From assembly GCF_019399895.1 (NCBI RefSeq), contig NC_091868.1:234499-298498 (forward strand): DNA of 64,000 bases, read 5' to 3'. This DNA comes from Cardiocondyla obscurior (taxonomy: Eukaryota; Arthropoda; Insecta; Hymenoptera; Formicidae). Position 1 is the stretch's first letter; every line of letters starts with the position of its first letter. The position numbers were made by a program, and so were the translations under genes. Positions 36,331 to 50,311 of this stretch are shown one piece after another. The notes beneath the pieces were generated by a model. That model was not told the DNA's origin and made no database searches. It worked only from the letters and a program-made list of their open reading frames with translations.

Positions 36331-39300
36331 CTCGAAAAGCGTTCGAAAATAATTGACGTAAAAATACAACCCCAGAAAAAAGAAAGAAAGAAAGGAAGAA
36401 GGAACAAATAAAATAAAAAGAAAACAAAATCGCCCGGTTTACGTTGCTGACTTACAGGATGGATTTCTTGAAACGTGATTTAATCGCAATTAGATATCTG
36501 TTCTCTCTCTTTATATATTATTACCTTGACGAAAGCCAAAATTGATTATAACATAATTCGCGGGACGCACGCTCTCGGGAGACGCACCGATATAGCGGCG
36601 GATATTTGATTTTAATTTTGCGAACAATTATATCGAAAGTGAAACGTTCCATTTACGGGCCGATGTCCATGCATAAATAGAGAGTAGAAATACGTCCTGC
36701 AGCCTTGTACCGCCCGGCTCAGTTGTTTGCGCGATATTCGTCGTTGCCGTAATCAAATTAGCCCGGCCGAATTAGGACAAGTCGCGAAGCGGGATATCCG
36801 GAAATTACGACGACGCGCCATGGAAACGCATTGTCTGAATACGATATCGCCTACAACGGTGAATGATTTGTTTTACATGAAATCTCGCGGCGCAATCGAT
36901 TGTATGCCGATTGCGAGTAATATCGTTTTGTTCGAACAAACGGCATCTTTTCCACGATCGTGCAATTTTTGTTTCGTTTTTTTTTTATTTTTTTTTTTTT
37001 ATGCCAACGCGAAACGTCCGAGTTATTGTTAAAATCCGATAAACGCACAACACGCGCGGCGATTCTATTCCCCGGTTAATTACTATCGAACGTGAATTTC
37101 GACACAGGAAAGCTCAAACTGTAGGGCGACAATGTCGCGCTGGTAAATTGCTAATAATGCAATGACACCGGTGCGAATGTTATCCGCGAAATTATGATGC
37201 GACCCTGTAAAAACAACGTTAAAGCGATATGGAAATGCAATGAATAAAAAAGGCATTTTACCAACGACACATGAAAGGCGCATTGTTCGATTAATTATCG
37301 CGCAAAGTTTAATAACCCGATGCGAAATTGATGAACGACGAAATGCCGCCGTGATTAATAATAACGCGGCCAATTAATTGAATACACAAGAATATTAATA
37401 ACTCGTCTACGTAGCGACGCTAAATCTGGCACGAACCATTGTATAAGATGCTAATACAGTAAAATGATTTGTCTTGAAATTAATGATACGACCGAATTCA
37501 ACGGATTTAAGCCCCTCGTAGAGCGTACCGGAGTGTATTTTACGTCCCTCGAAAAATGGAGCTTTTCTAAAACGGCTCGTATTAAACGTTTACGGCGCGA
37601 ATTTCAGTGCTTCCACCGTCGACTGCGGCAGCCGGCGGCGTAGCGGGGTCGGGAGATAAATGTATACAACCTTTCGATTATATCGCGCAAGCCGTCTAAT
37701 AATTTCCCGTCGCGCACGAGAGGAACTTCTGGAAAGCTTTAGCCTGGAGATTTTTAAGATGCCGGCCGGATGAGGGGAGGGAAAAAAAAAAAAAAGCGCG
37801 GAATGTTTGCGGTAAAATTAGAGTGCCGTTCGTGCCACGGTGGGGGTGCGACGGGGAACAAGCGCTCCTGGAATTCTTCGGATTAGAAAACGGCCAGAGC
37901 AATGTTAGAGAATAGCACGTGAACGGCGTTACGTGGTGATTTCGTGGCATTAGGAGCCGTTGCTCACGGCGCCGGTATCGGGGCGTCGCTGCAAAACCGT
38001 AGGACAAAAGTGGGACACCCGATAATGGAGATCCTTTTCTGCCTCCGCACCCTGAGCCTCGACCTCCTTTCCCTCTCCCCCTCCTCCTTCTCCCCTACAC
38101 CCGCGCAAGATCCTTTCGCGACCGAGACACCCGGTAGATGCGAAATCGATGCCGGTGTCGGGACGTGTCCGTGCAAAAAACGTTCCCGGGCCACGTTATA
38201 CCCCGGGACTCCCGGTGTCGTCCAAGTGAGACTGCAGTCGGGAAGAACATTACAGGCGACATAGCAGGTGTTTGCGGAACAGCGGTTCGCAAACTTTAAG
38301 GAAGAATGTACGAAGAATATGCCGGTTGATTTAATTAAAGTTAATATGGCGCACGAATAATTAAGCCTCGATCGAAATCGTCTCCCCCCTCAATTGATGA
38401 GAAATTATTTTTACGAATGTTCAAAGTAGCTGAAGAAAATTATGTTCCGCGCGATCGTTGCTTAAAATAGTTTTACTAAATCTAAATAATTATTTATTCG
38501 AATCGAGTGCAGATTAAAATGGCACCTCGCATTTACGGGCCGCTGCTAATGCTCGTTGGTAGGATGTTTAATACAGGCTATTAGAGACAACGGGACGTTT
38601 GGGAACACCAAAGCCCTCATTCGACCGCTAAGCGACGATCTTCTGGGATTACCAAAAAAGAGAGCTATATACAGAATGACGCGAGCGAGCTGTTTCTTAT
38701 CGACAAATAAGATCCCAACCTTTATTACTCTTATTAACACCTTTTACACATATATTCTCACGGTTGCAAGCGACCTATATAAATTAATAAGCGTGCATTT
38801 GCGAGTATCTTTTTAAAGTTTAATTTTTAAGTAATTAATTACATAAAATTTTTTTTTATAAACCCGTTACCGCGAGTACGAAAAATAACGTGGTTGATGT
38901 GTTTCTTAATATCACGTTTCGTCGAAGTTTATTTTAAATAAGGGTATATATAACATAATTAATTTTTTTTCTATTTCAATTTTATATTTCGTCATTACGA
39001 TTTATTTGTGTTTCGTTTCATTGTTCTCTAATCGCCCCGGTAAGTTGCAGCAACTCCCTCATTATATGATCGGCAGAATACTGCGTTAACAATCTCCCGT
39101 CGAGGTTTACCATCCCAAACTTCGTAAAGGGTAATGATCTAAGAGATCTTCTCTGTGCTCATTAATCCCTCCTTTAATACGTTGTTCCCCGCTGCGTTAA
39201 GTCGTCTTTGGTGGAAATTCTCATTGTGATAAACTTAATCAATTACAGCCGATCGCATTAGTTACATGGCTTCGTGATTATCATAAGCAATGCGCATATC

Positions 39301-40263
39301 TAATTAATAATATCGCTAAGTAAACTGATTAGTGATTCAATGATACGTTAGTTAAAATAACACAGGATGAAACACATAGATGAGAGCTGCACGATACTTG
39401 GATCACGCGAGAAAGATATTGTAACGAGATTATGAAGAGACGTTTCTTTTTTTTTTTTCTTTTCTTTTTCTTTTTCTTTTCTCTTTTACAAGCACGTCTT
39501 GAACAACGGTAACTTACCTCATGTGTTATTGACAGCAGTACATGTGAGAAAATTATATTCTCTTAGCGCGACAATAAAAGCAACCGAGACGCGCCGTTTA
39601 ATATTACTACGTTAGTACATTTTTATCACTACACGCAGCTCGGATTTGTATGGTTTTCAGTTACACGAGTTCCCAGCCCAGGAAGAGTAGTACCGAGCGC
39701 TCTGTAAAGTTTGCGTTAAGGCGCGCAATATTGTAGCCCGTTCCTTGCCTAGCTTTTTCCGTAGTTTGTTTATGAGAGGCGAAAGCGTGCTTCGTATGAA
39801 ATCCGCGGAGATCTGGAATTATCTTGTTTTATGTACGCGTGTGTACACGTCGCGTGTTCTCGAGGGACCGGGACTTCGCGGGAGTATCGAGTTTTCCAAT
39901 AAATCCGCGGCACTGCCACGGGTCTCGTTTCGTATAATATTTGCATGGTATCATTGTTTACGGCCACGGGCGGACGTTACTTGCGCGCAATTCGCACGCA
40001 ATTTCACGCGCCACTTACGCAAAACACCGCGCGTCGCTTTCCATTGTCGCGCGGATTGTCATTCGCGAAGGGAGGAAAAAAAAAAGGTAGGGAGAGGAGG
40101 GAAAGTGGAGTAAATCTTCTTGAAAATATACGTGAGTTCAGCAATCGTTCCGTCAGGCACGTGAAATTTCGATCTACAGTAATCTGGACGTGGAAATGGC
40201 GCACGTTGAAATTAAAGTACATTATCACGTCTTACGTGCTCCTCTTTACTCGGTTATAAACTG

Positions 40264-40288
40264 AGGAGGAGGGGGAGGGGGGAGGGGG
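40264..40288 (+). repeat. G-run cluster (possible G-quadruplex)
   Basis: Three runs of 5, 6 and 5 G separated by single A, preceded by GGAGGA. A two-tier or bulged quadruplex is possible; a fourth run of three or more G is not clearly present. Confidence 0.5.
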
Positions 40289-41625
40289 TCAGCCACATGC
40301 AAGGGCGATACGCCAATAACACTGTAAACGTACGCGCGAGCGCGTTTAGAGCACGGCAAGCGGGAAATTACACGGAATTAACACAGAGGATTGTTTGTAA
40401 TAAAGATTAATAGTGGGCTTTGTGACGACCGCGTTTGATACTCGCGGCTCCCATATTGCCGCGCCTTTGCCTCTCTTTCGCTCTATCCCCCGTTCCTTTC
40501 GCCCGTCTCATTCACTCGGCCGCTTTATCAGCGCATCCTCTCTCTCCTTTCTGTCCTTCCATCTTTCTCCCTCGGTCGCGTTGCAACGAATGTTGTTTGT
40601 GTAATCAACGGAACGAACGGAGTCCCTCCACCGCGGCGCGTGAGGGTGGGACCCACCTACCATTCCAGTAGCGTGTAATTTGTAATTCCGCACGCTGCAT
40701 TATTTTCCGCTCTACCGCTTTCCCGCTCGCCGTTCCCCCGCGTACTGTCAACCCGCTCGCTCTATCCGCCACCGGCTCTCTTTCGCTTTCGCTGATGGCC
40801 CCGTGCCTTCCTCGTCGAGCACGCGCGTTAAATTACGGCTTCATTCGCGTTTCGCATGACAATCCGCCAGGCTACTGCGGAAATTGTGGAAATCAGATCA
40901 GTTGAGCGTGTGCGACGTTACGCCTGGCGGTTACTTCGAATGCTGCTTATTACCGTTTACGGAAAACGGCATGCAGACTCGCCAGAACGAAGCGAATCAT
41001 TTCCTACGAGAAGAATAAACGCGAGCCTTATAATGCGCACAAAAGGCAACGATATCGAAGCACGTTTAATTCCCTTTGTTCCGATTTTTAATTTTATTCT
41101 CTTACTCTTTGCGCGATAAATTTTATTAATATACCCAATTAAACGTTAACTAAAGCCTCCCCCGATCCGATACTAGCGCGCGTGACTGCAACATGTGAGT
41201 GGGGTACGAATACGACTTCCGTTACGTGAAACAAGCGTAATCGTGACGTAATCGGGCGCCACGGCGTCTTAAATTCGAGAGGTGCAGGGAAATAAATGGG
41301 AAATGTCCGTCCGCACGGTCCCCGGGATCGCTAATAACACGGCTGATTCTGGCTTTGGCCGGGCGCGTCCCCGCATCCATATGTATGCGCGCCTTCGGCA
41401 ATCTTGGGCAAAAACTTCCCGCCCCGAGACTCCCGGCCGTCGCACGTCGACTTGCTCTGGCGTTGGTATTAATAATGTAATCGGCGGGGGTTGAGAATTA
41501 GGAACGATGTCACGTCGTCGTAAGGTAGGTAGGGTACCGCAGACCGGTAAGTCGGCGCCCCGTCGACCTATGGAAGCAAAGATAATTAAACCACGACCCA
41601 ACGACGTTCCCTGCGACGAGGGTGC

Positions 41626-41698
41626 CGTCGTCATCGCCGTCGTCATCGCCGTCGCCGTCGCCGTAGTCGTCGTCGTCGTCGTCCTCGACGTCGTCTCG
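41626..41698. repeat. GTC/GCC trinucleotide repeat
   Basis: Imperfect GTCGTCATCGCC units then GTC repeats. It encodes Val/Ile/Ala-rich peptide in one frame, which is a composition artefact. Confidence 0.85.
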
Positions 41699-42105
41699 GT
41701 TACCTGAGCGTTATCGTGCCCGGAATGAGAATCTTAAATGGAAAGGGGTTGTTGCGAGTTGCGAGCATGAGGACCGAAGCTGCGACGGCGTTAATAACGC
41801 CGAAGGCGTTTGCATTGCGAGCGCAGTATCCGAGACAACGTCGGGGGCAATATAATCGATACACTGTCGCTGAAGTTTCTCGCCGGAGAGTGCATTTGAC
41901 GTACACAATTGCGCGATCGCATCTACCGTCGCGTTAGAATTTATCTGGGGCGGCGATTAACTGTCCTTAATACAAATCGGCGGGCTGGAGGTATCTGATA
42001 ATAATTGGATTTTAATATAGAAAAATTAAAGTCGATTTCTCAACAGGATTCTTTTTATTAAATCGTAGGAAGAGAAAGAAGACTCTCCCTCATTTTTTTC
42101 TTTTC

Positions 42106-42127
42106 TTTTTTTTTTTTTTTTTTTTTT
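42106..42127. repeat. Poly-T run (22 nt)
   Basis: Uninterrupted T run at the end of a longer pyrimidine tract starting near 42091. Confidence 0.9.
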
Positions 42128-43057
42128 ATTTAATTTTGTTCATTAATTCGAACGTGAGATTATAATTTGCGTGTTTTTTCAATGCAATTTCAAAATTTAA
42201 GTGTATAACGATATTGAATTTTCCGGGTCATTAATTCTAACACATATTATGCACATGAGATGTACAGGAAAATCTTGGACAATTTTCACGTTGCCTGCGT
42301 TGATTTAATCATGCTACATAAACGGTCCTTTATGCAACATATACACGACCGTAAGTTTTTATGAAGTAAATCGACGTTAAGTTTCACGTTGCACGGCATA
42401 TATACGTCGCGGCACGCAGTAATTTTGAGAAAATGATACTATTATCATTAACATTTTATCGCGATTACCGGCGTTCGTCGCAAAGTGCTCATTTATGTAA
42501 CAATTATTATCATCTCATTTTACGACGACTTATGTACGCAGCGTTATCAAAAAGGGACGTTACAGCCCAGAAACGGCGAGACAATATGCAAGAACTCTAT
42601 CGTAAATTTCTAACGATCTTGATAATATTAGCAAAAAAAAAAAAAAAGAAAAAAGAAAAAACAAAAGAGAAAAAACGCCGCGTTTATTAACGTGGCAAAA
42701 TGTAAATTTATCGAACGGACACTTTGGAAATACGAAACTTTTAAACGTCGTTCCTCCGCCTGGATTTTGTATCAGACGTTGTAATGGAACACCTGTGCGC
42801 GCACAGGCGTATTTTCCCCAAGGCGTTTTCTTATGAAATTTAGCCTCCACATTTTTAACACTCGTACATTTGTTACGCGGTACGTTGCGGCAGTAAATTT
42901 CTTCGAGTCCCGCGGCTGCATTATGGGGTATAATTTCCAGATATACCAAGTACGAGCGTGCGCGCGCGGACGCGCGCATACGAGGGAGTATACTTTCATG
43001 TACATACATACCGCGCACCATCGCTCTCGCTACAGGAATACGACTCTGTGACTTACG

Positions 43058-43075
43058 AGTTGGAAACTTCCAACT
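43058..43075. repeat. 18-bp inverted repeat
   Basis: AGTTGGAA and TTCCAACT flank the dinucleotide AC. Confidence 0.6.
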
Positions 43076-44358
43076 AGCATCTATGCCGGGCCCGATAATT
43101 CACAATAATCGACATTTACGACTCACGTACTGCACCGCATTGAGTAATCAAAAACGGTTCCCTCGAAACTGTTTCATCGAGCGGCGGAACAAAGTTAGCA
43201 TGTCCGCTTCTATGTTTGGACAGCGGAATTTCCTTGTGCAAAAGGCAACGCTCGAATAAGACACCGATGAATGATCGCAGACGGCTAATATGTCGCTCTC
43301 GGATCTACGCGTATAATCTCGGAATAAAAACTGCCGCGTAATTTTGGTCGCAAATTTTGCTGAACATTATATAGAATATTATTTTTAATATACTATGAAA
43401 TTGTAATCAGTGCTGAAGTATATTATACGTTTTTTTCTTTGCTGGTTAAAAAATTTTAATCTTGCGTTGACGTGGAGAAATATTTCATATCTCTCTCTAT
43501 AAATACATATATATTTTTTTTTTTTCTTGCCAATATTACATCTCGAATCGGTGTCTAGCTGTTTTGAAGATGCTGACGATGACGCGTTTGGTAGATTGAA
43601 CGCGCGTAAAGTACGTGATGGATCCCGTTTCTCGAGTATTCGCGACAACGAGATGCGTGCCACTTAAATTGCATGTAGTGTGTCACTTTGGCAAGAGACG
43701 TTCCCAACGTAAGGCGGCTTGTAAGAACCGTCGTCGGGCATTATTAACACCACCCACCGGCGTGCATCTGTCTCCCAGGCTGCCTTTTACACCCGGCATT
43801 CGCATTCCCGGTATATCTGTTGTGCGCATTGCAAAACAGTGCGGTTTAGGCGGATGTCACGCGAAAACGCATCCGCGTGCACGTGTGTGCATACGCACGA
43901 GCGGCCGCGATAATGGCAGCTCCACCGGCGATGCAACTGCCACAATTCAGTATTCTCATCTCCGTGAACTCGTTTTGCCTTCCATTGTTTGTCTGGCTTT
44001 GGCATTCATCCGCGCCGTATAATTATAACGACATTTACCAAACTGTGCCACGTTACGTTTGCATTATCGCATGAAATTCCGCGACATTCGAGTTTCAAGG
44101 TAAATACGTTCTTCACCGTTAAAGGCACTTCAATCGGATTAAAATCGCGCCGTTAAAACTCACGCGTTATTTAGCGCGTGCTGCTGAAACGATTTTATTT
44201 AATGATTACGATTCAATAACTCATATTAATTCGTTCGAAACTGAAAAAGAAAAAAAAAAGAAGAAAATCACGAATAATTTTTGTTCGCCAAGCCGGGCAA
44301 ATTTACAGAAATAATTTCGAGGGAACTTGTAAGCGTGAAAGCAAATAAAATTAAAAAA

Positions 44359-44375
44359 ATATATATATATATATA
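44359..44375. repeat. (AT)n microsatellite
   Basis: Short AT dinucleotide run preceded by an A tract. Confidence 0.8.
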
Positions 44376-45889
44376 AAAGAAGAACTTAGCGTTCCAGAAC
44401 TTGTTATTGTAGTTTGCAATATTGCTGCGCGCATGTGAGCGTGCGTACGATAGCTATGAATATGTGCCGCGTGACGATATAAATACTACCGGGGATGATA
44501 TCCCAGACATTCCCATGATGAATATGCTCAGTAATTACCTAACGCTAATTACGCTAAAATGATAATGACGCCGCTTGTGCGGAAATATGCGCTCGTCTGT
44601 GTGCCCTCCCGCCAAACTGTTCTATAATTTTACATGGCGGCGAGTCCACCTAATATCCCGTTATCGCCGCAACGACGAGCACTAAAGTCATTAATAATAA
44701 CAACCGGGGAATATCGATTTATTTGCGCTTCGAATTACGGCGCGGCGGCGGAGGAGGAGGGGACCATTCCGCGACTCAATCTTCGCCGATATAACGCTCG
44801 TCCTTATTATCGCCGGATAGATTTTCAGTTTCTTTTAATCCGCTTTCCGTCCAGAAGATTTATTTCGTTTTAGATACGGCGCCGCGCTTAGATATAGATA
44901 TATACCTTGGGGATATGCGCTGGGCGAATGGAGCCGATAGATTTTGATTACGGGCACCTTGTCGCATATAAAGAGATTCGGAGCTCTCTATCTATTTCTT
45001 GATCGCGTAATCTGAATGCTATTTTCACGAGGATATTTTGATCATATTTAGCTCGCAATCCGGTTATCTTACGAATAGATATTCTATTACGAGCGCGTGG
45101 ATCTTCGTTTCTGCCACAGTATTTGATCAATCAATCAAATTTGAAGACAATTAAAAAATTATTAAATTAAAATAATTTCTATTTGTATAGGTATCTTGTT
45201 CGCAATACGAATGCTTTATTTTTTTTTTAATCTATAAAAACGTACAGGGAATAAATACATTTCGCTGCGCGTGTTTTTATCAATTTTATCGCGGTATAAT
45301 TCGCCGCGGTTGAGATCGAGTATCGCCGAGCGTCGTAAACTTTATTCAGCCGGCGTGTGAAACAAAGGCATTCAGTATTCGACCGTATCATTAATTAATT
45401 TTTTCATCTTCCCTTCGCTCAGCGATGAATTTAATATTTAAGTGACGGGGGAAGGGTGGGCGCTTTTGTTCCGTCGACGGTGGCGGCGCACAACTTCAGC
45501 CTGCAATCTTCCCTCTCGGGCGGGCAAAAGACGGCAACGAGAAATTCCCGGTAAGCTGCTTTGGCACGCGTGCTCGAGAGAACTACGGCGGCCACGAAAG
45601 TGAAATACACCTGCCGTGCCGTGCGGGCTTTCGCAGATTCGCCCTCAAAAGTGGAGCGAAAGGAACGCGCGATGGGAAAGAGGGCGGCGAAGGGACCGGC
45701 GTCGCGGCGCGAGAAAGGGCGACGCGATTTATGGCGTCTTAAGACTGCTGCTACTTTATGACGACCTTAATGTTTGCACCGTAAATTGGGTGGCTTAGGA
45801 CAGCGCGGCAGGACGAAAACAGTAAAATGAAGATCTTACCGTCGAGCCGTGACCGGCATTTCGGGAATAATAACGTCATTCAAGCGGTG

Positions 45890-45914
45890 AAAAAAAAAAA
45901 AAAAAAAAAAAAAA
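45890..45914. repeat. Poly-A run (25 nt)
   Basis: Uninterrupted A run followed by GAAAGA. No retroelement body was recognised to its left. Confidence 0.9.
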
Positions 45915-48900
45915 GAAAGATGTTACCGCCCGGAAGTTACCGCTGCCTTTATGAATAATTAAACAATTTCGGAAGTTTATAATTACCTCTATCTTTTTAC
46001 AAAACTGCGATCACGGTTTCGTAATTCGGGAAATGTTTAGGAAATAAATATTTTTAACAAATATGTTTAGGATAGTTGGAAAAATATGTTCTTATTATCT
46101 TTTCCTATCTCTCTGAGTTGTTTCTACGCGCTTCAAAGAAAACATTGTTATGTATACGTACGTTATATTTTCCGCTCTAGTGAACTATCTCGCAAGTATC
46201 TCGTTGCAACGACTATGCGTGGTACATAAATGCTATTACTGTCGAAGCTTGAGATGCGAAAACCTGTTTGACGAAACCTTACTGTAACGAAATCTACGTC
46301 TGTGATCGAAATGCGATCAATGAATTCCTCGATTCGCACGAATTGAAGAGCCGAAAATAGTGTTTCCAACTATCAGCTGTGAAAAGAAAATTATTGACGC
46401 CTTGATAAGGCACATTTATTTTAGTTTGGGGAAAGTGGCTCGAAAATCTCGCGAGACTTTTAAAGATTTTGCTAAAATTAAAATTCGGGTTTCCAGGATA
46501 GTCATACGTCATTCCCGGCGCCTCAATTATATAATCGCGTTACCATCAACTTTTCATTAAGGAAATTCCGTAACCTGCATCCGACACTCCGACATTTTGC
46601 ATTTAATCGCCGGCTTCGCGTAGCTTAGCTGCTTGTATTTAAATTCGCGATTTGACACGGTCACGGTGTTGCACGGTACACGTATAATTTCTCACAGTTG
46701 AAAGTGCCCCGTGTCACGAAGAGTTTAAAAGACACTCGATACGAAACATAATTTCCAAGTGTCACGCGCTATTGCAGTCATACCGGGTCACCGAATACCG
46801 TAATAAATAAATCGATATACATAAATATATATATAAATATATCTTCGTAGCTTCCGAACCGCAGCCAAATTATTGGAAATTATCGTTGGGTAGTTTCGTT
46901 AATTTCGCTCATTTTAATACTAACATTTACGAATTCATTTCAAGTCTAAACGTAAGTGTATACGATATGGGCGCATGCACAGTGTACTGGCAAAGAAATT
47001 GGAAGAAAACACATACGCGAGGCGAGGGAAGTGGCTCTCGTGGTTCAACGAGCATGCTCTCGTTCGGGTTCCATGTAATTGAGACAATGAGTGTCGCTCG
47101 ATATCCGAGGGTCGCGCCTGGTAGCATGTTACTTAGTGTCGCTCGCTCAAAAGCGACTTCGTCCTCTTTACGAGCGTTCCCAAACTCGAGTGGGAAAACC
47201 CTTTCTCGAAGGGTTCTCGACTTATTATTTTCATCCCTTAACGCGCGCGGCAAATATTTACGCAACATCGCCGGGACGGAGCGCGAGAGATACCGTGATG
47301 ATGTCTGCCAGCGGGATAGAAGAAGCAAAAGACGCGTCGGTTTACGAGACAGAGATTAGTGTTAACGACGAGACGCCGCGCCAAGATAGCCCGCAGCGAG
47401 AAAATTTCATTTTCGGGTATAATAATGCAGCGCGATATTCCAGGGCTTATCGGCTTTGTTAGACTTGGAAATTAATTTTGGAAATTATTGATAATGAACT
47501 AGCCGGCGTGATTGATTGCGATGGAATTTTATGAAAATCAGCAATTTAGCGGAAACGCGAAAATTTCACTGCGTGATATTACAACATATGCGCATACAAA
47601 TTTAATATTCAGATAAAGAAAGGTTATGATTATTTGTAAAAATATATTTAAAAAGAGAAACCGTAATGATATTTCGTTGTGATAAATACAATTACTTTCA
47701 CACTTGTTAGCATTAATTATTATGCCGTTTGTCCACCGCGAGCGAATTGACCGCATTAGGTGCAATAATTATATATAACCCGATTTAACCGCATTTAATT
47801 ATATTAGCTAAGGATTATAATTATTACTTTTACAAAAATAGATAATAGTAGATATAATAATAATTATTCTAATACAGCTCCTAATTAAAATGCAGGATAA
47901 ATCATGTATCAAAACAGTATCGTTTTTCATCAAATTTTGATTGTAATTTCAAGAGATATTAAACGGAAATTTGTTCTGGGCTTATCAGATTACGCGGGCA
48001 CGTTCGACTTACTGGCTCATTTATTCGAATTTTCTTCAGAGACTGTCTGATTTTCCGCTTTAACTCGGTAATCGCGGCGCCGCGAGAACGCGGATATATT
48101 ATACATATTATCAAACATTAAGTAAACAACGGTGCTCGGAGCCGGGCTGCACAAATTGTTTCCGCGGCGCACGTCGTAAGGGTTGGTACAATGATGGTTC
48201 GCGTTGCCCGTTTGCGGGCGCGTCGGAATTATTTAACGTGGCCGCGCCCGACTCTCTCACGCTGCGTGTTTCCCTTCGTTACCGTAACTCCACGGAGTCG
48301 GTGGTACGGTACGGGGAGGGTGTTCAGAATTCCATAATCCATAATCTTGAGGAATTTATGCCGCGTCTCTCCGTCAGCTATTCGCCGTACCACAGACGGC
48401 TCCCCTCCGCTTAGGGTGGATATTAGCGGATCAGAATCGGCGATAACGACTCGCCGGTAACGGAAGATCGTCCGTGAGATCCTCGGAAAAATGGAAAATC
48501 TAACGCGATATCGGTTTAATGCCCGCGCCAAATGGCGTCTCGTCCGTCGTTACTCTCCCGTCGACTGGAACGAGGAACGTCCTAAGAGTATAGCACGAAC
48601 GGTTGAAACGTTATAGCACGACGGCGCCCGTACGGTTTCCGGGGGACTTGCGCCGCGCTGGTAGGTGGTAACTACGTATCGGTAGGTGTCGGGAAACGAT
48701 GCAATAAACGCGTATGCACGAAGGCGAAACCTTGGGAATCTAGACTGATATGTTGGCGTTATGTCCTATCATTACGTCGACGCGCTCGCGATCACGGACG
48801 TCCGCTGGCGTGTCTCATTTCAGGATAATGCAACTCGAATCGATACCGTTACCTCTTCTAATAACGGGTTACTTCGCCGCCGCCTCTTTCTTTATTGAAG

Positions 48901-50274
48901 AGTTAAGTTAAGTCATTCGAAAGCAGTAAATTTTTATACCAAGCGCGATATTTATCAATCGCTTTTTTTTTCTTTTTTTTTGCTTTCGCTGTCGATAACG
49001 TTAACTTGAATTTATTTACAAGTATATATTTCATCTACGGAATTCTACAAGCGAATGATTACCGCTTCATATTTTTAAAAAATAGAACAAAAGTCACGTT
49101 TTGTTACTTTGGTTAGGAAATAATAAAGAGTGACAGTAATGCAACCGGAATAAATTCTGACATGGATGTTCCAAGGATTACTCTAGATTTACAGGAATAC
49201 AGATATTAAATAAAACACGTCGGCGAGTTGAGCTGCGCGCAAAGATACATTGGGGCGCGTATTGTTTCAAAAGCAAACAGTGAAACTAAAAATGTTATAA
49301 GCACCGACAGCACGGAGATCTAATAAGCGGAAGAACTCGAATGGACGTGAAGACATCTTTAAAGGAATACCGTAATGGAGCGTATTTCAAAGAACGGCAA
49401 TGAATTTATCTTTTACGAACCGGAGGCGTTCGAGTTATTTGCAGCGAGAGAGAAATAACTGGGAGCAGCGCGCACGTCCTAAAGATTTGATACGTGCTCG
49501 TTTACGAGCTCGTTATTCCGAAACGTTTAGCTACGTGAATTTCTTTGCTCTGCGTGTACGCAAAACGGCTCACTTGACTCGACACAATAGGCACATCGTG
49601 AATGATAAAATGCCCGCCGACAAAATAACATCCGTGACGCGTGAACACCAATATCGGTTTACTAAAAATAGGTCAGGCCGAATCGAAGGCGGCGAAGTAA
49701 ACTTCTGGGCGCGAGTACGTTCATCATTCGATCGATGTTTCTCCGCGACCGTGGTCGAAATCTGAGGGGAACTAATCGCGAAGAAACGATAGCGCGACAG
49801 GTCAATTCTCCTCCGCCGACAAAATGGACATTGAAACACGGAATAACCGTGGATTTAACGGCCGCGAGGAATTCTACATCGGTACGAAAAGGAGTGAATT
49901 TCCGCTCTGTTTCTCAAATTACGTTAAAATTATTACGTTATACTTTGCGCGAGATGGAGATACTCCGTTAATGGATTTATATTTAAACTCGCGGAGATAT
50001 GTAACAGAAAGAAAAAAAAAAAAAAAAAAAGGGATATTTTCTCTTCTATGTAAAGTAGATCACAGATATTTGCTCTTTGCCGTATGTATACGTGTGCGCG
50101 CATGAATGCACGGCGTACAATTATGAGTACAAACTTAGACCTACTTTATTCATACCGAGCTAAATTTAATCTCATAATGAACGCCTACGTTTAGAACGTT
50201 TCAATCTAACTTTAGTTCCGTTTATATTCGTGTCAGTCTGCACTTTGAGAAAGATTTTACATTCATACGTCTGC

Positions 50275-50311
50275 AAAAAAAAAAAAAAAAAAAAAAAAAA
50301 AGAAAAAAAAA
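50275..50311. repeat. Poly-A tract (27 A, G, 9 A)
   Basis: Long A tract with one interruption. A second 19-A run lies nearby at 50012-50030. Confidence 0.9.

Noticed and set aside
36457..36640. Open minus-strand frame ending at a GTAAGT donor just upstream of the 36198-36330 candidate
   Set aside because: It could supply an upstream exon with an intron of about 125 nt, but the reading phases do not match and no acceptor with a pyrimidine tract was found.
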